From assembly GCA_039933215.1 (NCBI GenBank), contig JBDTOO010000010.1, positions 9,429 to 73,428 of the forward strand: 64,000 bases of DNA, given 5' to 3'. Origin of the DNA: JALYUA01 sp039933215. GTDB taxonomy: Bacteria > Acidobacteriota > Thermoanaerobaculia > UBA5066 > Gp7-AA6. Below the pieces are notes generated by a model. That model was not told the origin of the DNA, did no database searches, and worked only from the letters and a program-made list of their open reading frames with translations. The translations under genes were made by a program, and so were the position numbers. This document shows, piece after piece, positions 8,499-17,187 of this stretch. Position 1 is the stretch's first letter, and every line of letters begins with the position of its first letter.

Positions 8499-9192
8499 TG
8501 TATTACGGGCTGAGTCCCAGCCAGCCGCGGCAGCCCACTTCGATCACCCGGACAGAAATCCGTGCCCCCGGTGAAAACCGCGAGACCCACTGATCGGCGA
8601 CGACAAGACTCTGGAGCCGAGCTGCAACTCACCCAATCCCCTTTCAGAGACCGTCCCCACCTTCTCGCCGAGTGAAGGCCTGGATGACGCGAGCCACAAC
8701 AACTAGCTCGGCTCGGCTCGTATCAGCGGCACGGGATGAAGACGCCCGGCGACGGCTGCGCCCCCCGCGGAGGCACGCGTCGGCCCTGCCTCGACCGAGA
8801 ATACCGGGCCGCCGCTCGGGTTCGGTCGCAGTCTCAGCGAGACGACAGTCTCAGTTCGGTGCGCTCCCTCACCCACGGCCTCCGCGGGGGGCTCCGCCGC
8901 CTCCGGGCTCCGGCGAGGCTCAAGCCGGAGCATGCGCCCGGGGCCCGGTGAAATCGGCGCACACCGCAAAGGTGGTTCGGCTCTCCATGACGGCGCCGAT
9001 TTCGCGGAGGCGCGACTGCCACCTGCCCTCTTCCGCTCCGCGAATCGCCGCGCGGCGCCGCCGGGGGCGCGCCGGGTACCGGGCGCCCATTCCGCCATGA
9101 GTGATTGAACTGCCGATCGGCGAGAAAAGAAACAGAGCCCGTGATTTTGAGATAGGGGTGGGAAGAGGGTGTGAGACCGGCGCTGGCGTAGA
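8499..9192. repeat. Tandem intergenic unit, copy 1
   Basis: First of two diverged direct copies. Landmarks shared with copy 2 in the same order are: TACGGGCT near the left edge; CATCGGCGACGA-type sequence at about 8590; CTGCAACTC and CCCCTTTC at about 8620-8645; GAGTGA..GGCCTGG at about 8670; the palindromic element at about 8935-9085; and a right end resembling the terminal bases of the esterase gene (about 9165-9190). The left edge coincides with the putative promoter of the 8-TM gene. Confidence 0.72.
8935..9085 (+). repeat. Multi-hairpin palindromic element, copy 1 (degenerate)
   Basis: Contains hairpin A (GAAATCGGCGCA at about 8950 with its complement at about 8993-9004) and the GGCGCGACTGCCACCT block of hairpin B. 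Much of the left outer arm seen in copies 2 and 3 is missing, so the outer stem cannot form fully. The sequence from CCCGGGGCCCGGTG onward aligns with copy 2. Confidence 0.7.
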
Positions 9193-9837
9193 ACGGATAC
9201 TACGGGCTCGCTCCCGGGAGCCGGCGTCTCCCCCCTGATACAACCGCCGACCACTCATCGGCGACGAACAAGACTTTCGAGCCGTACTGCAACTCCACCC
9301 ACCCCCTTTCCAGAGGGTGTCCCCCCAAATTTCTCTTGACGAGTGAGGGCCTGGTATCAACGAGTCCGGACAACGAGAGCCCCTTCGGCTCGTTCCAGCC
9401 GAGTGAGAACAAGATGCCGCTGACAGCTGCGCCCTCCGCGGCAGGGGTCGGCTCTGCGTGACTGAGCAGACCGGGCCACCGCTCGTCGTTCGGTCGCGTC
9501 GCTGGATCGACGCAAGACGCGGAAACGTTTGCTCCCTCGCTCACGGCATCCGCGCGGGCGCCCTCGCCCGGCTGCAGCGAGGCATCAGCCCGAGTGTGAG
9601 CCCGGGGCCGGGTGCGCTCCCGGAGGAGACCCTCGAAATCGGTGCACGCCGCGAGGGTGGTTCGCCTCTCCGCGACTGCGCCGATTTCGAGGAGGCGCGA
9701 CTGCCACCTCCCGTCTTTCGCTCCGCGAGTCGCGCCGTGTCTCCGCAGGGAGCGCGCCCGGACTCGGGCGTCTCTTCCGCCCGACTGGTGCAGCTGTGAT
9801 CGGCAGAGGAAGAAGGCCCGGAGTTGGGAAAAGGGTG
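9193..9837. repeat. Tandem intergenic unit, copy 2
   Basis: Second copy of the unit. It starts with a decayed version of the TACGGGCT edge at 9193 and repeats the same landmarks: CATCGGCGACGA at about 9256, CTGCAACTC at about 9288, GAGTGAGGGCCTGG at about 9341, then the palindromic element at 9601-9768. It ends at the stop codon of the minus-strand esterase (9838). Many indels separate it from copy 1, so the duplication is old. Confidence 0.72.
9601..9768 (+). repeat. Multi-hairpin palindromic element, copy 2 (complete)
   Basis: About 168 bp with three nested or adjacent inverted repeats. The outer stem pairs 9605-9630 with about 9738-9763 (CCGGGTGCGCTCCC.. with ..GGGAGCGCGCCCGG). Inner hairpin A pairs 9631-9646 (CCTCGAAATCGGTGCA) with 9677-9692. 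Inner hairpin B pairs 9694-9702 (GGCGCGACT) with 9728-9736. Folded as single strand it would give a three-way, cloverleaf-like junction. A nearly identical copy lies at 24961-25132 in the opposite orientation. Confidence 0.82.
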
Positions 9838-10500
9838 TCAGACCTGCGTTGGGGTGGAGGGGGCGGTGCGGCGGATGAGGTCCATGGCGACGATTTCGTC
9901 GGCGATGCGGGCGACGTGGGGGATCAGGCCGTGATCGCCGCCCGCGATCGCGACGAAGCGGGAGCCGGGAGGAAGGGCGTTGGATTTTTCCCAGGCGCTC
10001 CAGGTCCGGGCGACGCCTTCGAAGGGGACGCTCTCGTCTTCTTCGCCCATGAGGATCGAGACCGGGATCGGTGGGGGCGTGGATTCGAGGTCCAGGGCCG
10101 CCATCGATTCGAAGAAGCGGCGGTGGATCGTCAGCTCCCGGTTTTCGCCGTGGTGGAAGAACGGGATCGTGTCGCCGGGGGGCAGGCGGTCCATCCACGG
10201 GCGCCCGAAGCCGATCGCCGGCGCGATCAGGACGAGGGCGGCGGGCGGCGAGATTCGCGCGACCTCCAGGGCGACGAGCGCGCCGAGGGAGCTTCCCACG
10301 ATCACCGCCGGCATCTGCTTCTTCGCTTCCCAGAAGGCGACTTTCGCCATGGCGCGAAAGTCGAGCCGCTGGAAGGAGGGGATGTTGAGGTCGGGCGCGA
10401 TGATCCGAAAGCCGCGGGGCTCGAGCAGGTCCCGGAGGAGCCCGATCTTCCGGCCTCGGGGCGACGACGCGAAACCGTGGAGATAGAGAACGTTTTTCAG
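9838..10500 (-). CDS. YqiA/YcfP-like alpha/beta-fold esterase
   Basis: A predicted cytosolic esterase of the UPF0227/YqiA type, 220 aa. The N-terminus NVLYLHGFASSP is the classic oxyanion-hole HG strand. The nucleophile elbow is GSSLGA (Ser about residue 73), the Asp is probably in GEEDESVP, and the catalytic His in GGDHGL near the end. The only start preceding this conserved strand is CTG at 10500, with AGGAGG 4 nt upstream (10505-10510 on the complement); no ATG, GTG or TTG fits. It is divergent from the hemerythrin gene, and its stop codon lies at the edge of the duplicated intergenic unit. The function is an ester hydrolase of unknown substrate. Confidence 0.82.
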   Translation of the reverse strand: MKNVLYLHGFASSPRGRKIGLLRDLLEPRGFRIIAPDLNIPSFQRLDFRAMAKVAFWEAKKQMPAVIVGSSLGALVALEVARISPPAALVLIAPAIGFGRPWMDRLPPGDTIPFFHHGENRELTIHRRFFESMAALDLESTPPPIPVSILMGEEDESVPFEGVARTWSAWEKSNALPPGSRFVAIAGGDHGLIPHVARIADEIVAMDLIRRTAPSTPTQV

Positions 10501-10618
10501 CGTTCCTCCTGCGAGGAGCCTACAACGTCCCGTCGCGTGCCCCGGGCCCGGAATGGTTCTTGCTCGAAAGGCTTCGAGACGATCGGATTCGGAGACAGAC
10601 GAGAACAGGAGGCGAGAA

Positions 10619-11251
10619 ATGGAACAGGAGACCCCCGGTCGAAGCACCCGCCGCGGACTCCCGGATCGCGCCCGGAAGGGAAGGTCCGCCGGTTCGGAAG
10701 AGGGCGGGGCCACGGAACAGAACGAGAGCTTGATTGCGCGCGTGATCCGGGTGGCCACGGGACACGACCCACGCGAAGAGAAGAATTCGACGAGAGCGAC
10801 CGACATGCTGCGGGACGACCATCGGAAGGTGCGCCAGCTCTTCCGCGAGTTCAAAGACGCGGGCGAGCGCGAGCACGCCTCCCGGAAGAAGATCGTCGAC
10901 CAGATCACGCGGGAGCTCGACGCGCACGCGCAGATCGAGGAGAAGATCTTCTACCAGGCGTTCCGGGACGTTTCCGAGGAGGAACCGAAGAAGGTGGTTC
11001 GAGAATCGTTCGAGGAGCACAAGATCGTGAAGACGCTCCTCGCCGAGCTCGCGCCAATGAAGGCGTCGGACGAGCAGTTCGAGGCGAAAGTCACCGTGCT
11101 GAAGGAGAACGTCGAGCACCACGCGGAGGAGGAAGAGGATGAGCTGTTCCCCGCCGCGGAAAAGCTCTTCGGCGACGAGAAGCTGGAGGATCTCGGCCAG
11201 CGCATGAAGGCGCTGAAAGATCGGATCCTGGGAGAGACCGCCGCTTCCTGA
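10619..11251 (+). CDS. Hemerythrin/HHE-domain protein
   Basis: A 210-aa protein whose last two thirds form a four-helix HHE cation-binding domain. The ligand-bearing segments are visible: RDDHRKV, DAHAQIEEKIFY, FEEHKIVK and EHHAEEEEDELFP, giving five His plus Glu/Asp suited to a di-iron site. Roles in this family include oxygen, NO or iron sensing and storage. The N-terminal 65 residues are charged and look disordered. The start at 10619 is chosen over the ATG at 10553 because AGGAGG lies at 10607-10612 with 6-nt spacing. It is divergent from the esterase and 59 bp before the M61 peptidase. Confidence 0.88.
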   Translation: MEQETPGRSTRRGLPDRARKGRSAGSEEGGATEQNESLIARVIRVATGHDPREEKNSTRATDMLRDDHRKVRQLFREFKDAGEREHASRKKIVDQITRELDAHAQIEEKIFYQAFRDVSEEEPKKVVRESFEEHKIVKTLLAELAPMKASDEQFEAKVTVLKENVEHHAEEEEDELFPAAEKLFGDEKLEDLGQRMKALKDRILGETAAS

Positions 11252-11280
11252 TCCCTGCGCGAGTGCGCGCCCGGTTCTGT

Positions 11281-11313
11281 CATATCGTCTCCGGGATTCC
11301 CGGAGGCGATATG
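11281..11313 (+). promoter_or_regulatory. 33-nt palindrome covering Shine-Dalgarno and ATG of the M61 gene
   Basis: Arms 11281-11296 and 11298-11313 pair over 16 positions around one central T. The only non-Watson-Crick pair is a U-G wobble (11288 with 11306). The right arm holds CGGAGG (11301-11306) and the start ATG (11311-11313), so in RNA the ribosome-binding site and start codon would be fully paired. As DNA it is also a plausible dimer operator. The symmetry is seen directly; the function is inferred. Confidence 0.7.
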
Positions 11314-13227
11314 AGGCCCTTTCCCGGCCGTTTCGTTCTGGCGGTCGTTCTTGGACTTGTCGCGGTTCGGGCTCGCGGAACGGAGCCCGTCGCCGCGCCG
11401 ATCCGCCTCGAGGTCGATGCTCGCGAGGCTCCGCGAAGGCTCTTCCACGCCCGACTCGTCCTGAAGGCGGCGCCCGGCCCTCTCACGCTCCTCTATCCCA
11501 AGTGGCTGCCGGGCGAGCACGGTCCGACGGGCCCCATCGCGGACCTCGCGGGCCTCCGCATCGCAGCAGGAGGGCGGCCCGTTGCCTGGAAGCGAGATCC
11601 CGTCGAGATGTACGCCTTTGCGTGCGAGGTCCCGGCGGGAGCCACCGAGATCGAGGTGTCTCTCGACTATCTGTCGCCGGCTTCGGCGGGCAGCTTCTCC
11701 TCCGGATCTTCCGCGACGGAGAACCTCGCGGTCATCTCGTGGAACACGCTGGTTCTCTATCCGGCCGGCGCGGACGCGGATCGGACGGACGTCGTGGCGT
11801 CGCTCCGGCTTCCCGCCGGATGGTCCTTCGGGACCTCGCTCGGCCGGGCCGGCGACGGGTCCGATCCCATCCGGTTCGAGCCGGTCCCGCTCTCGACGCT
11901 CGTCGATTCCCCGGTCCTCGCGGGCGCGCATTTCCGCGTCGTGCCACTCCCGTCGGACGGAGGGATCCCCCACCGGATCGACATCGCCGCCGACAGCGCG
12001 GCGGCGCTCGACATGAACGCGGCGACGCAGGCGGCGTACCGCAATCTCGTTGCGGAGACGGGCGCTCTGTTCGGCGCGAGGCACTACCGGCATTACGACT
12101 TTCTGCTCACGCTTTCGGACACCGTCGCCCACTTCGGCCTCGAGCACCACGAGTCGAGCGACGATCGCGTGGCGGAGCGGTCGCTCATCGATGAGGACGA
12201 CCGCAAGGCGAACCTCGCCGACCTGCTCTCCCACGAAATGGTCCACTCCTGGAATGGAAAATACCGGCGCCCGGCGGGGCTCGAGCCGGGTCACTTCGAT
12301 CGCCCCATGCATGGCGACCTCCTGTGGGTCTACGAGGGACTCACGCAGTACCTCGGTGAGATCCTCTCGGCGCGGACCGGATTCCTGACCGAAGAGGAGT
12401 ACCGCGAATACCTCGCCCTGACCGCGGCGGAAATGGACGCGCAGAAGGGCCGCGCGTGGAGGCCGCTGCAGGACACCGCCATCGCCGCCCAGATCCTCTA
12501 CGAGGCGCGGCCCGACTGGGCGTCCTGGCGGCGTGGCGTCGACTTCTACTCCGAGTCGAGCCTCATCTGGCTCGAGGCGGACGCCCTGATCCGCCGCGAG
12601 TCCCGCGGCAGGAAGACCCTCGACGACTTCTGCCGGCTCTTCTACGGCGGGCCGACCGGCGCACCGGCCGTCGTGACGTACACGGCGGACGACGTCTTCG
12701 CCGCGCTCAACCGGGTCCTGCCATGGGACTGGAAGCGCTTCTGGACGGAACGGCTCGACGCCACCGCCCCGGGAGCGCCGCTCGGCGGCGTCGCGGCGAG
12801 CGGATGGAAGCTCGCGTGGGGGGACAGGCCCTCCGGCATGCAGAAGGCCCGCGAGGCGGCGTCCGCGTCGACGGACGTCCGCTTTTCCGTGGGATTCACG
12901 GTCTCCGAAGACGGCGCCATCCCCGACGTGGTGCCCGACTCCCCCGCGGCCCGCGCCGGCGTGGGCCCCGGAATGCGGCTGCTCGCCGTCAACGGGCGCC
13001 GCTGGTCTCGCGAGATCCTCCGGGAGGCGATCCGCGCGTCGACGACCCGTCCGATCGAGCTCTTAGTCGAGAACGGCGAATTCCTGCGGACGCACCGCCT
13101 CGAATGGACGGGCGGAGAGAGATATCCGCGGCTCGAGAGAGTCGCCGCGCAGCCCGATCTGCTCGCCCGGATCGTGCATCCCCTCGTGCCGACGGCGCCC
13201 GCGGCCGCGCCCAGGAAGTCGCCGTAG
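11311..13227 (+). CDS. M61-family glycyl aminopeptidase with PDZ domain
   Basis: Predicted secreted zinc aminopeptidase, 638 aa. A hydrophobic signal segment spans residues about 8-22. The catalytic HEMVH (about 308-312) is followed 30 residues later by the zinc-ligand Glu in WVYEGLTQY (about 342), the M61 signature. An N-terminal beta-rich domain precedes it, and residues about 520-600 look like a PDZ domain (VSEDGAIPDVVPDSPAARAG), the usual M61 architecture. The start is ATG 11311 with CGGAGG 4 nt upstream, inside the palindrome. An alternative ATG/GTG near 11263 would add residues with no signal-peptide character. A penicillin acylase follows 47 bp later, and the pair may act together on peptides or amides outside the cytoplasm. 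Confidence 0.9.
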   Translation: MRPFPGRFVLAVVLGLVAVRARGTEPVAAPIRLEVDAREAPRRLFHARLVLKAAPGPLTLLYPKWLPGEHGPTGPIADLAGLRIAAGGRPVAWKRDPVEMYAFACEVPAGATEIEVSLDYLSPASAGSFSSGSSATENLAVISWNTLVLYPAGADADRTDVVASLRLPAGWSFGTSLGRAGDGSDPIRFEPVPLSTLVDSPVLAGAHFRVVPLPSDGGIPHRIDIAADSAAALDMNAATQAAYRNLVAETGALFGARHYRHYDFLLTLSDTVAHFGLEHHESSDDRVAERSLIDEDDRKANLADLLSHEMVHSWNGKYRRPAGLEPGHFDRPMHGDLLWVYEGLTQYLGEILSARTGFLTEEEYREYLALTAAEMDAQKGRAWRPLQDTAIAAQILYEARPDWASWRRGVDFYSESSLIWLEADALIRRESRGRKTLDDFCRLFYGGPTGAPAVVTYTADDVFAALNRVLPWDWKRFWTERLDATAPGAPLGGVAASGWKLAWGDRPSGMQKAREAASASTDVRFSVGFTVSEDGAIPDVVPDSPAARAGVGPGMRLLAVNGRRWSREILREAIRASTTRPIELLVENGEFLRTHRLEWTGGERYPRLERVAAQPDLLARIVHPLVPTAPAAAPRKSP

Positions 13228-13274
13228 CTCGGCCTGCCGGGATCTCGCCGGCCCGGCGCCGCTTCCGGCGAGTC

Positions 13275-15671
13275 CTGATCGGGCTCGCCGCGGCGGCGGG
13301 GATTCTCGCGGCGGCGGCCGCGGCGGTCGTCGCCTCGACCTTCGTCGCGCGCTCGGGGCGGGTCCGCGTGACCGGCCTCCACGGGCCCCTGCGCCTCGAA
13401 ACGGATGCCCACGGGGTGCCGACGATCCGGGCGGCGACCGCCGACGACGCGCTCTTCGGCCTCGGGTTCGTGCACGCGCGCGACCGGCTCTGGCAGATGG
13501 AGCTCCAGCGGCGGATCGGCGCGGGCCGGCTCGCGGAGGCCCTCGGGGCAAAGCTCGTTCCGACGGATCGGTTCCTGAGGACGATCGGGTTTCGCCGCGC
13601 CGCGGAAGACGCGCTGCGGTCGCTCTCCCCCGAAGCCCGATCGGCCGTCTCGTCCTACCGAAGGGGAGTCAACGCATTCCTCGCGGCGTCCCGCGCGAGG
13701 CCGATCGAGTTTCGCATCCTCCGGATCGATCCCCCGCCCTTCGACGACGCCGACTGCCTCGTCTGGTCGAAGCTCATGGCGTGGGACCTGTCGGGCAACG
13801 CCACGAACGAGATCCGCCGCGCGCGCCTCTCCTCTCTCGTCGGACCGCCTCGCGCCGCGGAGCTCCTGCCGTCCGGCGCCCCGCTCCCGACGATCCTGCG
13901 GGACGAGGAGTGGCAGAGTCCCTCTCCGGAGCGGCCCGCCGATTCCGAGGCGCGCCCGCTGCCCGTGCGGGGGGACGGGAGCCTCGCGGAGCGGGAGCCG
14001 GGCGGCACGGATCCCCTCGCTCTCGCGGCGGGGGGCCTCGAGCGTTTCGGCTTCGGCGGCGAGACGGTGGGAAGCAACTCCTGGGTCCTCGCCGGCTCGC
14101 GGACGCGGTCCGGCCGCCCGATCCTCGCGAACGACCCGCACCTGGGCCTCCGTACCCCGTCGATCTGGTACATCGCCCGCCTCGAAGCGCCCGGCCTCTC
14201 CGTCGAGGGCGCGACGCTGCCGGGTCTGCCGGGGATCGTGATCGGCCACAACGCGCGGATCGCGTGGGGCCTGACGAACCTCGAGCCCGACGTTCAGGAT
14301 CTCTTCGTCGAGCGCGCCGATCCCGCGGATGGGAACCGGTACCTGTGGCGCGGGCGTTCGCTCGCCTTCGACCGGCGGACGGAGGTGATCCGCGTCCGCG
14401 GGGCGGCCGACGTCCGGCTCGAGGTTCGCTCGACCGTCCACGGTCCCGTCGTGACGGACGTCCTCGCGGGCGCCGAGCGGCTCGGCGGACCGGTCGCTCT
14501 CCGATGGACGGGCCTCGATCCCGGCGACCGCACCGGGGAGGCGTTCCTGGCGATCGACCGGGCGCGCGACTGGGCGGAATTTCTCGCGGGCGTCTCGCTC
14601 CTCCATTGTCCGGGTCAGAACTTCGTCTACGCCGACGCGGACGGCCACATCGGCTACACCGCGTCGGGATCGATCCCCATCCGGCCCCGGTCCGATGGTC
14701 TCCTGCCGGTCTCCGGGGAGGGCGCTGACGACTGGTCGGGAGCCGTGCCCTTCGCGTCTCTCCCGCGCACCTTCGATCCGCCGCGCGGGTACGTCGTCAC
14801 CGCGAACAACCGCGTCGTCTCGGAGAATTATCCCTATCCGTTCAACGCCGACTGGGTCGAGCCGTACCGGGCGCGCCGGATCGAGGACCGGATCCTGGCG
14901 TCGCCGCGCCTCTCGGTCGACGACGTGCGGGCGATCCAGCTCGACCGGGTGTCGTACCAGGCGCGCGACCTCCTGCCGATTCTCCTGACGACCGCGCCCG
15001 CCGACGCCGCGAGCCGGTCGGCGCTCGACAGGCTGCGGGGGTGGGACGGGACCTTCGCGCCCGAGTCCGTGCCGGCCGCGATCTACGCGGCCTGGTACGC
15101 GGCGCTCTCGACGATGCCGGAGGACGAGCTGAGCGAGCCGGCCGCCACCTGGGTGCGGTCCCGGTTCGTGATCGACGCGCTGCGGGGAGACTCCGCGTGG
15201 TGCGACGACGTCCGGACCCGCGGCCGCGAGACGTGCGCGGACTTCCGGTCGTCGACGCTCCGGCGCGCCGTCGCGCTGCTCGGCCGCCGCCTCGGACCGG
15301 CGGCGGACGGCTGGCGATGGGAAAGGCTCCACCGGGCGCGCTTCCCGCACGCCGCGTTCGACGGCGTGCCGGTCCTCTCCCGGCTGTTCAGCCTCGAAAC
15401 CGGACAGGGCGGCGACGGCTCGACGGTGAACGTCGGCGGCTACCGGCGAGACGGATCGTTCCGGATGTCCGACGGCCCGAGCTACCGGCAGATCGTCGAC
15501 TTCGGAGATCTCGCGGGCGCGCGGTACGTCCACACGACGGGTCAGTCCGGCAATCCCTTCGAGAGCGGGTACCGGAATCTGCTGCCGCTGTGGCGCGCGG
15601 GCCGGGACTTCCCGCTCGGCGGGACTGCGGCGGCGACGATGGTCCTCGAGCCGGGAGGCCCGGGTCCTTAG
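13275..15671 (+). CDS. Penicillin acylase / acyl-homoserine lactone acylase family (Ntn hydrolase)
   Basis: Periplasmic N-terminal-nucleophile amidase, about 798 aa, made as a precursor that cleaves itself. The expected elements are present: a hydrophobic anchor at the N-terminus; an alpha-chain with HGVPTIRA; a linker; then VGSNSW (Ser about 267, the nucleophile of the mature beta-chain) preceded by a spacer; and NDPHLGL plus the HGPV and GLDPGD motifs. Substrates in this family include beta-lactam side chains, AHL signals and other acyl amides. The start is uncertain: no ATG, GTG or TTG exists between 13107 and the conserved region, and CTG at 13275 gives an anchor directly. It is downstream of and probably coupled to the M61 peptidase. 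Confidence 0.87.
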   Translation: MIGLAAAAGILAAAAAAVVASTFVARSGRVRVTGLHGPLRLETDAHGVPTIRAATADDALFGLGFVHARDRLWQMELQRRIGAGRLAEALGAKLVPTDRFLRTIGFRRAAEDALRSLSPEARSAVSSYRRGVNAFLAASRARPIEFRILRIDPPPFDDADCLVWSKLMAWDLSGNATNEIRRARLSSLVGPPRAAELLPSGAPLPTILRDEEWQSPSPERPADSEARPLPVRGDGSLAEREPGGTDPLALAAGGLERFGFGGETVGSNSWVLAGSRTRSGRPILANDPHLGLRTPSIWYIARLEAPGLSVEGATLPGLPGIVIGHNARIAWGLTNLEPDVQDLFVERADPADGNRYLWRGRSLAFDRRTEVIRVRGAADVRLEVRSTVHGPVVTDVLAGAERLGGPVALRWTGLDPGDRTGEAFLAIDRARDWAEFLAGVSLLHCPGQNFVYADADGHIGYTASGSIPIRPRSDGLLPVSGEGADDWSGAVPFASLPRTFDPPRGYVVTANNRVVSENYPYPFNADWVEPYRARRIEDRILASPRLSVDDVRAIQLDRVSYQARDLLPILLTTAPADAASRSALDRLRGWDGTFAPESVPAAIYAAWYAALSTMPEDELSEPAATWVRSRFVIDALRGDSAWCDDVRTRGRETCADFRSSTLRRAVALLGRRLGPAADGWRWERLHRARFPHAAFDGVPVLSRLFSLETGQGGDGSTVNVGGYRRDGSFRMSDGPSYRQIVDFGDLAGARYVHTTGQSGNPFESGYRNLLPLWRAGRDFPLGGTAAATMVLEPGGPGP

Positions 15672-15683
15672 CCCTTCGGGCGG

Positions 15684-16388
<705 letters not shown>

Positions 16389-16449
16389 GGAGATCCGATC
16401 CCCCTCGCGTTGATACGGAGTCCCGAGGCAGAAGTTGTGACGGAAGGGC

Positions 16450-17187
16450 TCACCCGAGGAGGGCCGAGAGACCAGCCTTCCCGAGCACGAAGAGCGCCCA
16501 GAGGGTGAACACGACCCCGCCGGCGGCCTTCCGGGACGTCCGGCCGGCCGCGGCGAAGCCGATTGAGAGGAGGATGAGGGTCCAGATCGAAAAGACGTCG
16601 AGGGATCCGAGCAGCGAGTGCAGGGCGGGTGAGGAGGTCTTCTCGACGAGGAATCCGAGGTTCGATCGCAGGAGATCACCGACCGCCTGCGGGTCGACCG
16701 ACTCCCGTTGCATCACCACGGGAATGAGCAGCAGCGCGCCGAGCACCGACGGCAGATAGGAATGCGCCGTGGCTCCGACAGCCTGTTTGAAGCGCACGTC
16801 CCAGCCGAACGCCTTGAACGATGCCCAGAGCACCAGGGCCACGATGAGGGTGACGACGGTGGGGGCGATGAGCGAGATGCAGGTTCCGATGATCGGCGCG
16901 ATCTTCTTCTGCGTCGCCACGATCGACTGGATCCGGTCTTCGGGGACGGTCTGTCCCTTCTTCTCGATCGACTGCCGGATCATCTTTTCGTAGTCGAACT
17001 TGGGGGCCATCGCCGCGTACAGGCCGAGAGACACGAGCGTCCAGACGATCAGGGGAGCGAGGAAGCCGGGCTTCGCGGCGATCGAGCGAAACGTCGCGCC
17101 GGGCGAGAAGAAGGTCCCGACGAGCCGGCCGAAAGCGGAGGCCGGCTCCGGGACTCCCGAGGGGTTCTGTTGTTCCGTCTCCGTCAC
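16450..17187 (-). CDS. Yip1-domain membrane protein
   Basis: A 245-aa integral membrane protein with about five C-terminal hydrophobic helices and the N-terminal signature of bacterial Yip1-like proteins (FSPGATFRSIAAKPGFLAPL). The family role in bacteria is unclear. The start is GTG at 17187, overlapping the stop of the TolC gene as GTGA, so translation is probably coupled. A 61-bp gap separates it from the ATPase. Its presence between an outer-membrane channel and an export-type ATPase suggests an accessory envelope function, an inference from context alone. Confidence 0.8.
   Translation of the reverse strand: MTETEQQNPSGVPEPASAFGRLVGTFFSPGATFRSIAAKPGFLAPLIVWTLVSLGLYAAMAPKFDYEKMIRQSIEKKGQTVPEDRIQSIVATQKKIAPIIGTCISLIAPTVVTLIVALVLWASFKAFGWDVRFKQAVGATAHSYLPSVLGALLLIPVVMQRESVDPQAVGDLLRSNLGFLVEKTSSPALHSLLGSLDVFSIWTLILLSIGFAAAGRTSRKAAGGVVFTLWALFVLGKAGLSALLG

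Larger units (their letters stand above)
8488..9837. other. Long gene-free interval (1350 bp)
   Basis: No credible coding sequence was found on either strand. Open frames here lack start signals and have compositions like frame shadows of a GC-rich sequence. The interval is made almost entirely of two diverged tandem copies of one unit, 8499-9192 and 9193-9837, each with a multi-hairpin palindromic element. These are listed separately. Confidence 0.75.

Noticed and set aside
6593..8632. A 679-codon minus-strand frame across the three-gene operon
   Set aside because: It is in a different frame from the three supported proteins, has Arg/Ser/Pro-rich composition and no conserved motif.
8703..9254. 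A 183-codon minus-strand frame in the tandem-repeat interval
   Set aside because: Not maintained in the second unit and without codon-like composition; treated as chance.
9529..11142. A 537-codon plus-strand frame through the palindromic element, esterase and hemerythrin regions
   Set aside because: It crosses repeat DNA, is antisense to the esterase and out of frame with hemerythrin; no coherent protein.
12642..15533. A 963-codon minus-strand frame opposite the M61 peptidase and penicillin acylase
   Set aside because: Same reasoning: a shadow frame antisense to two clear enzymes, without any domain or start signal.
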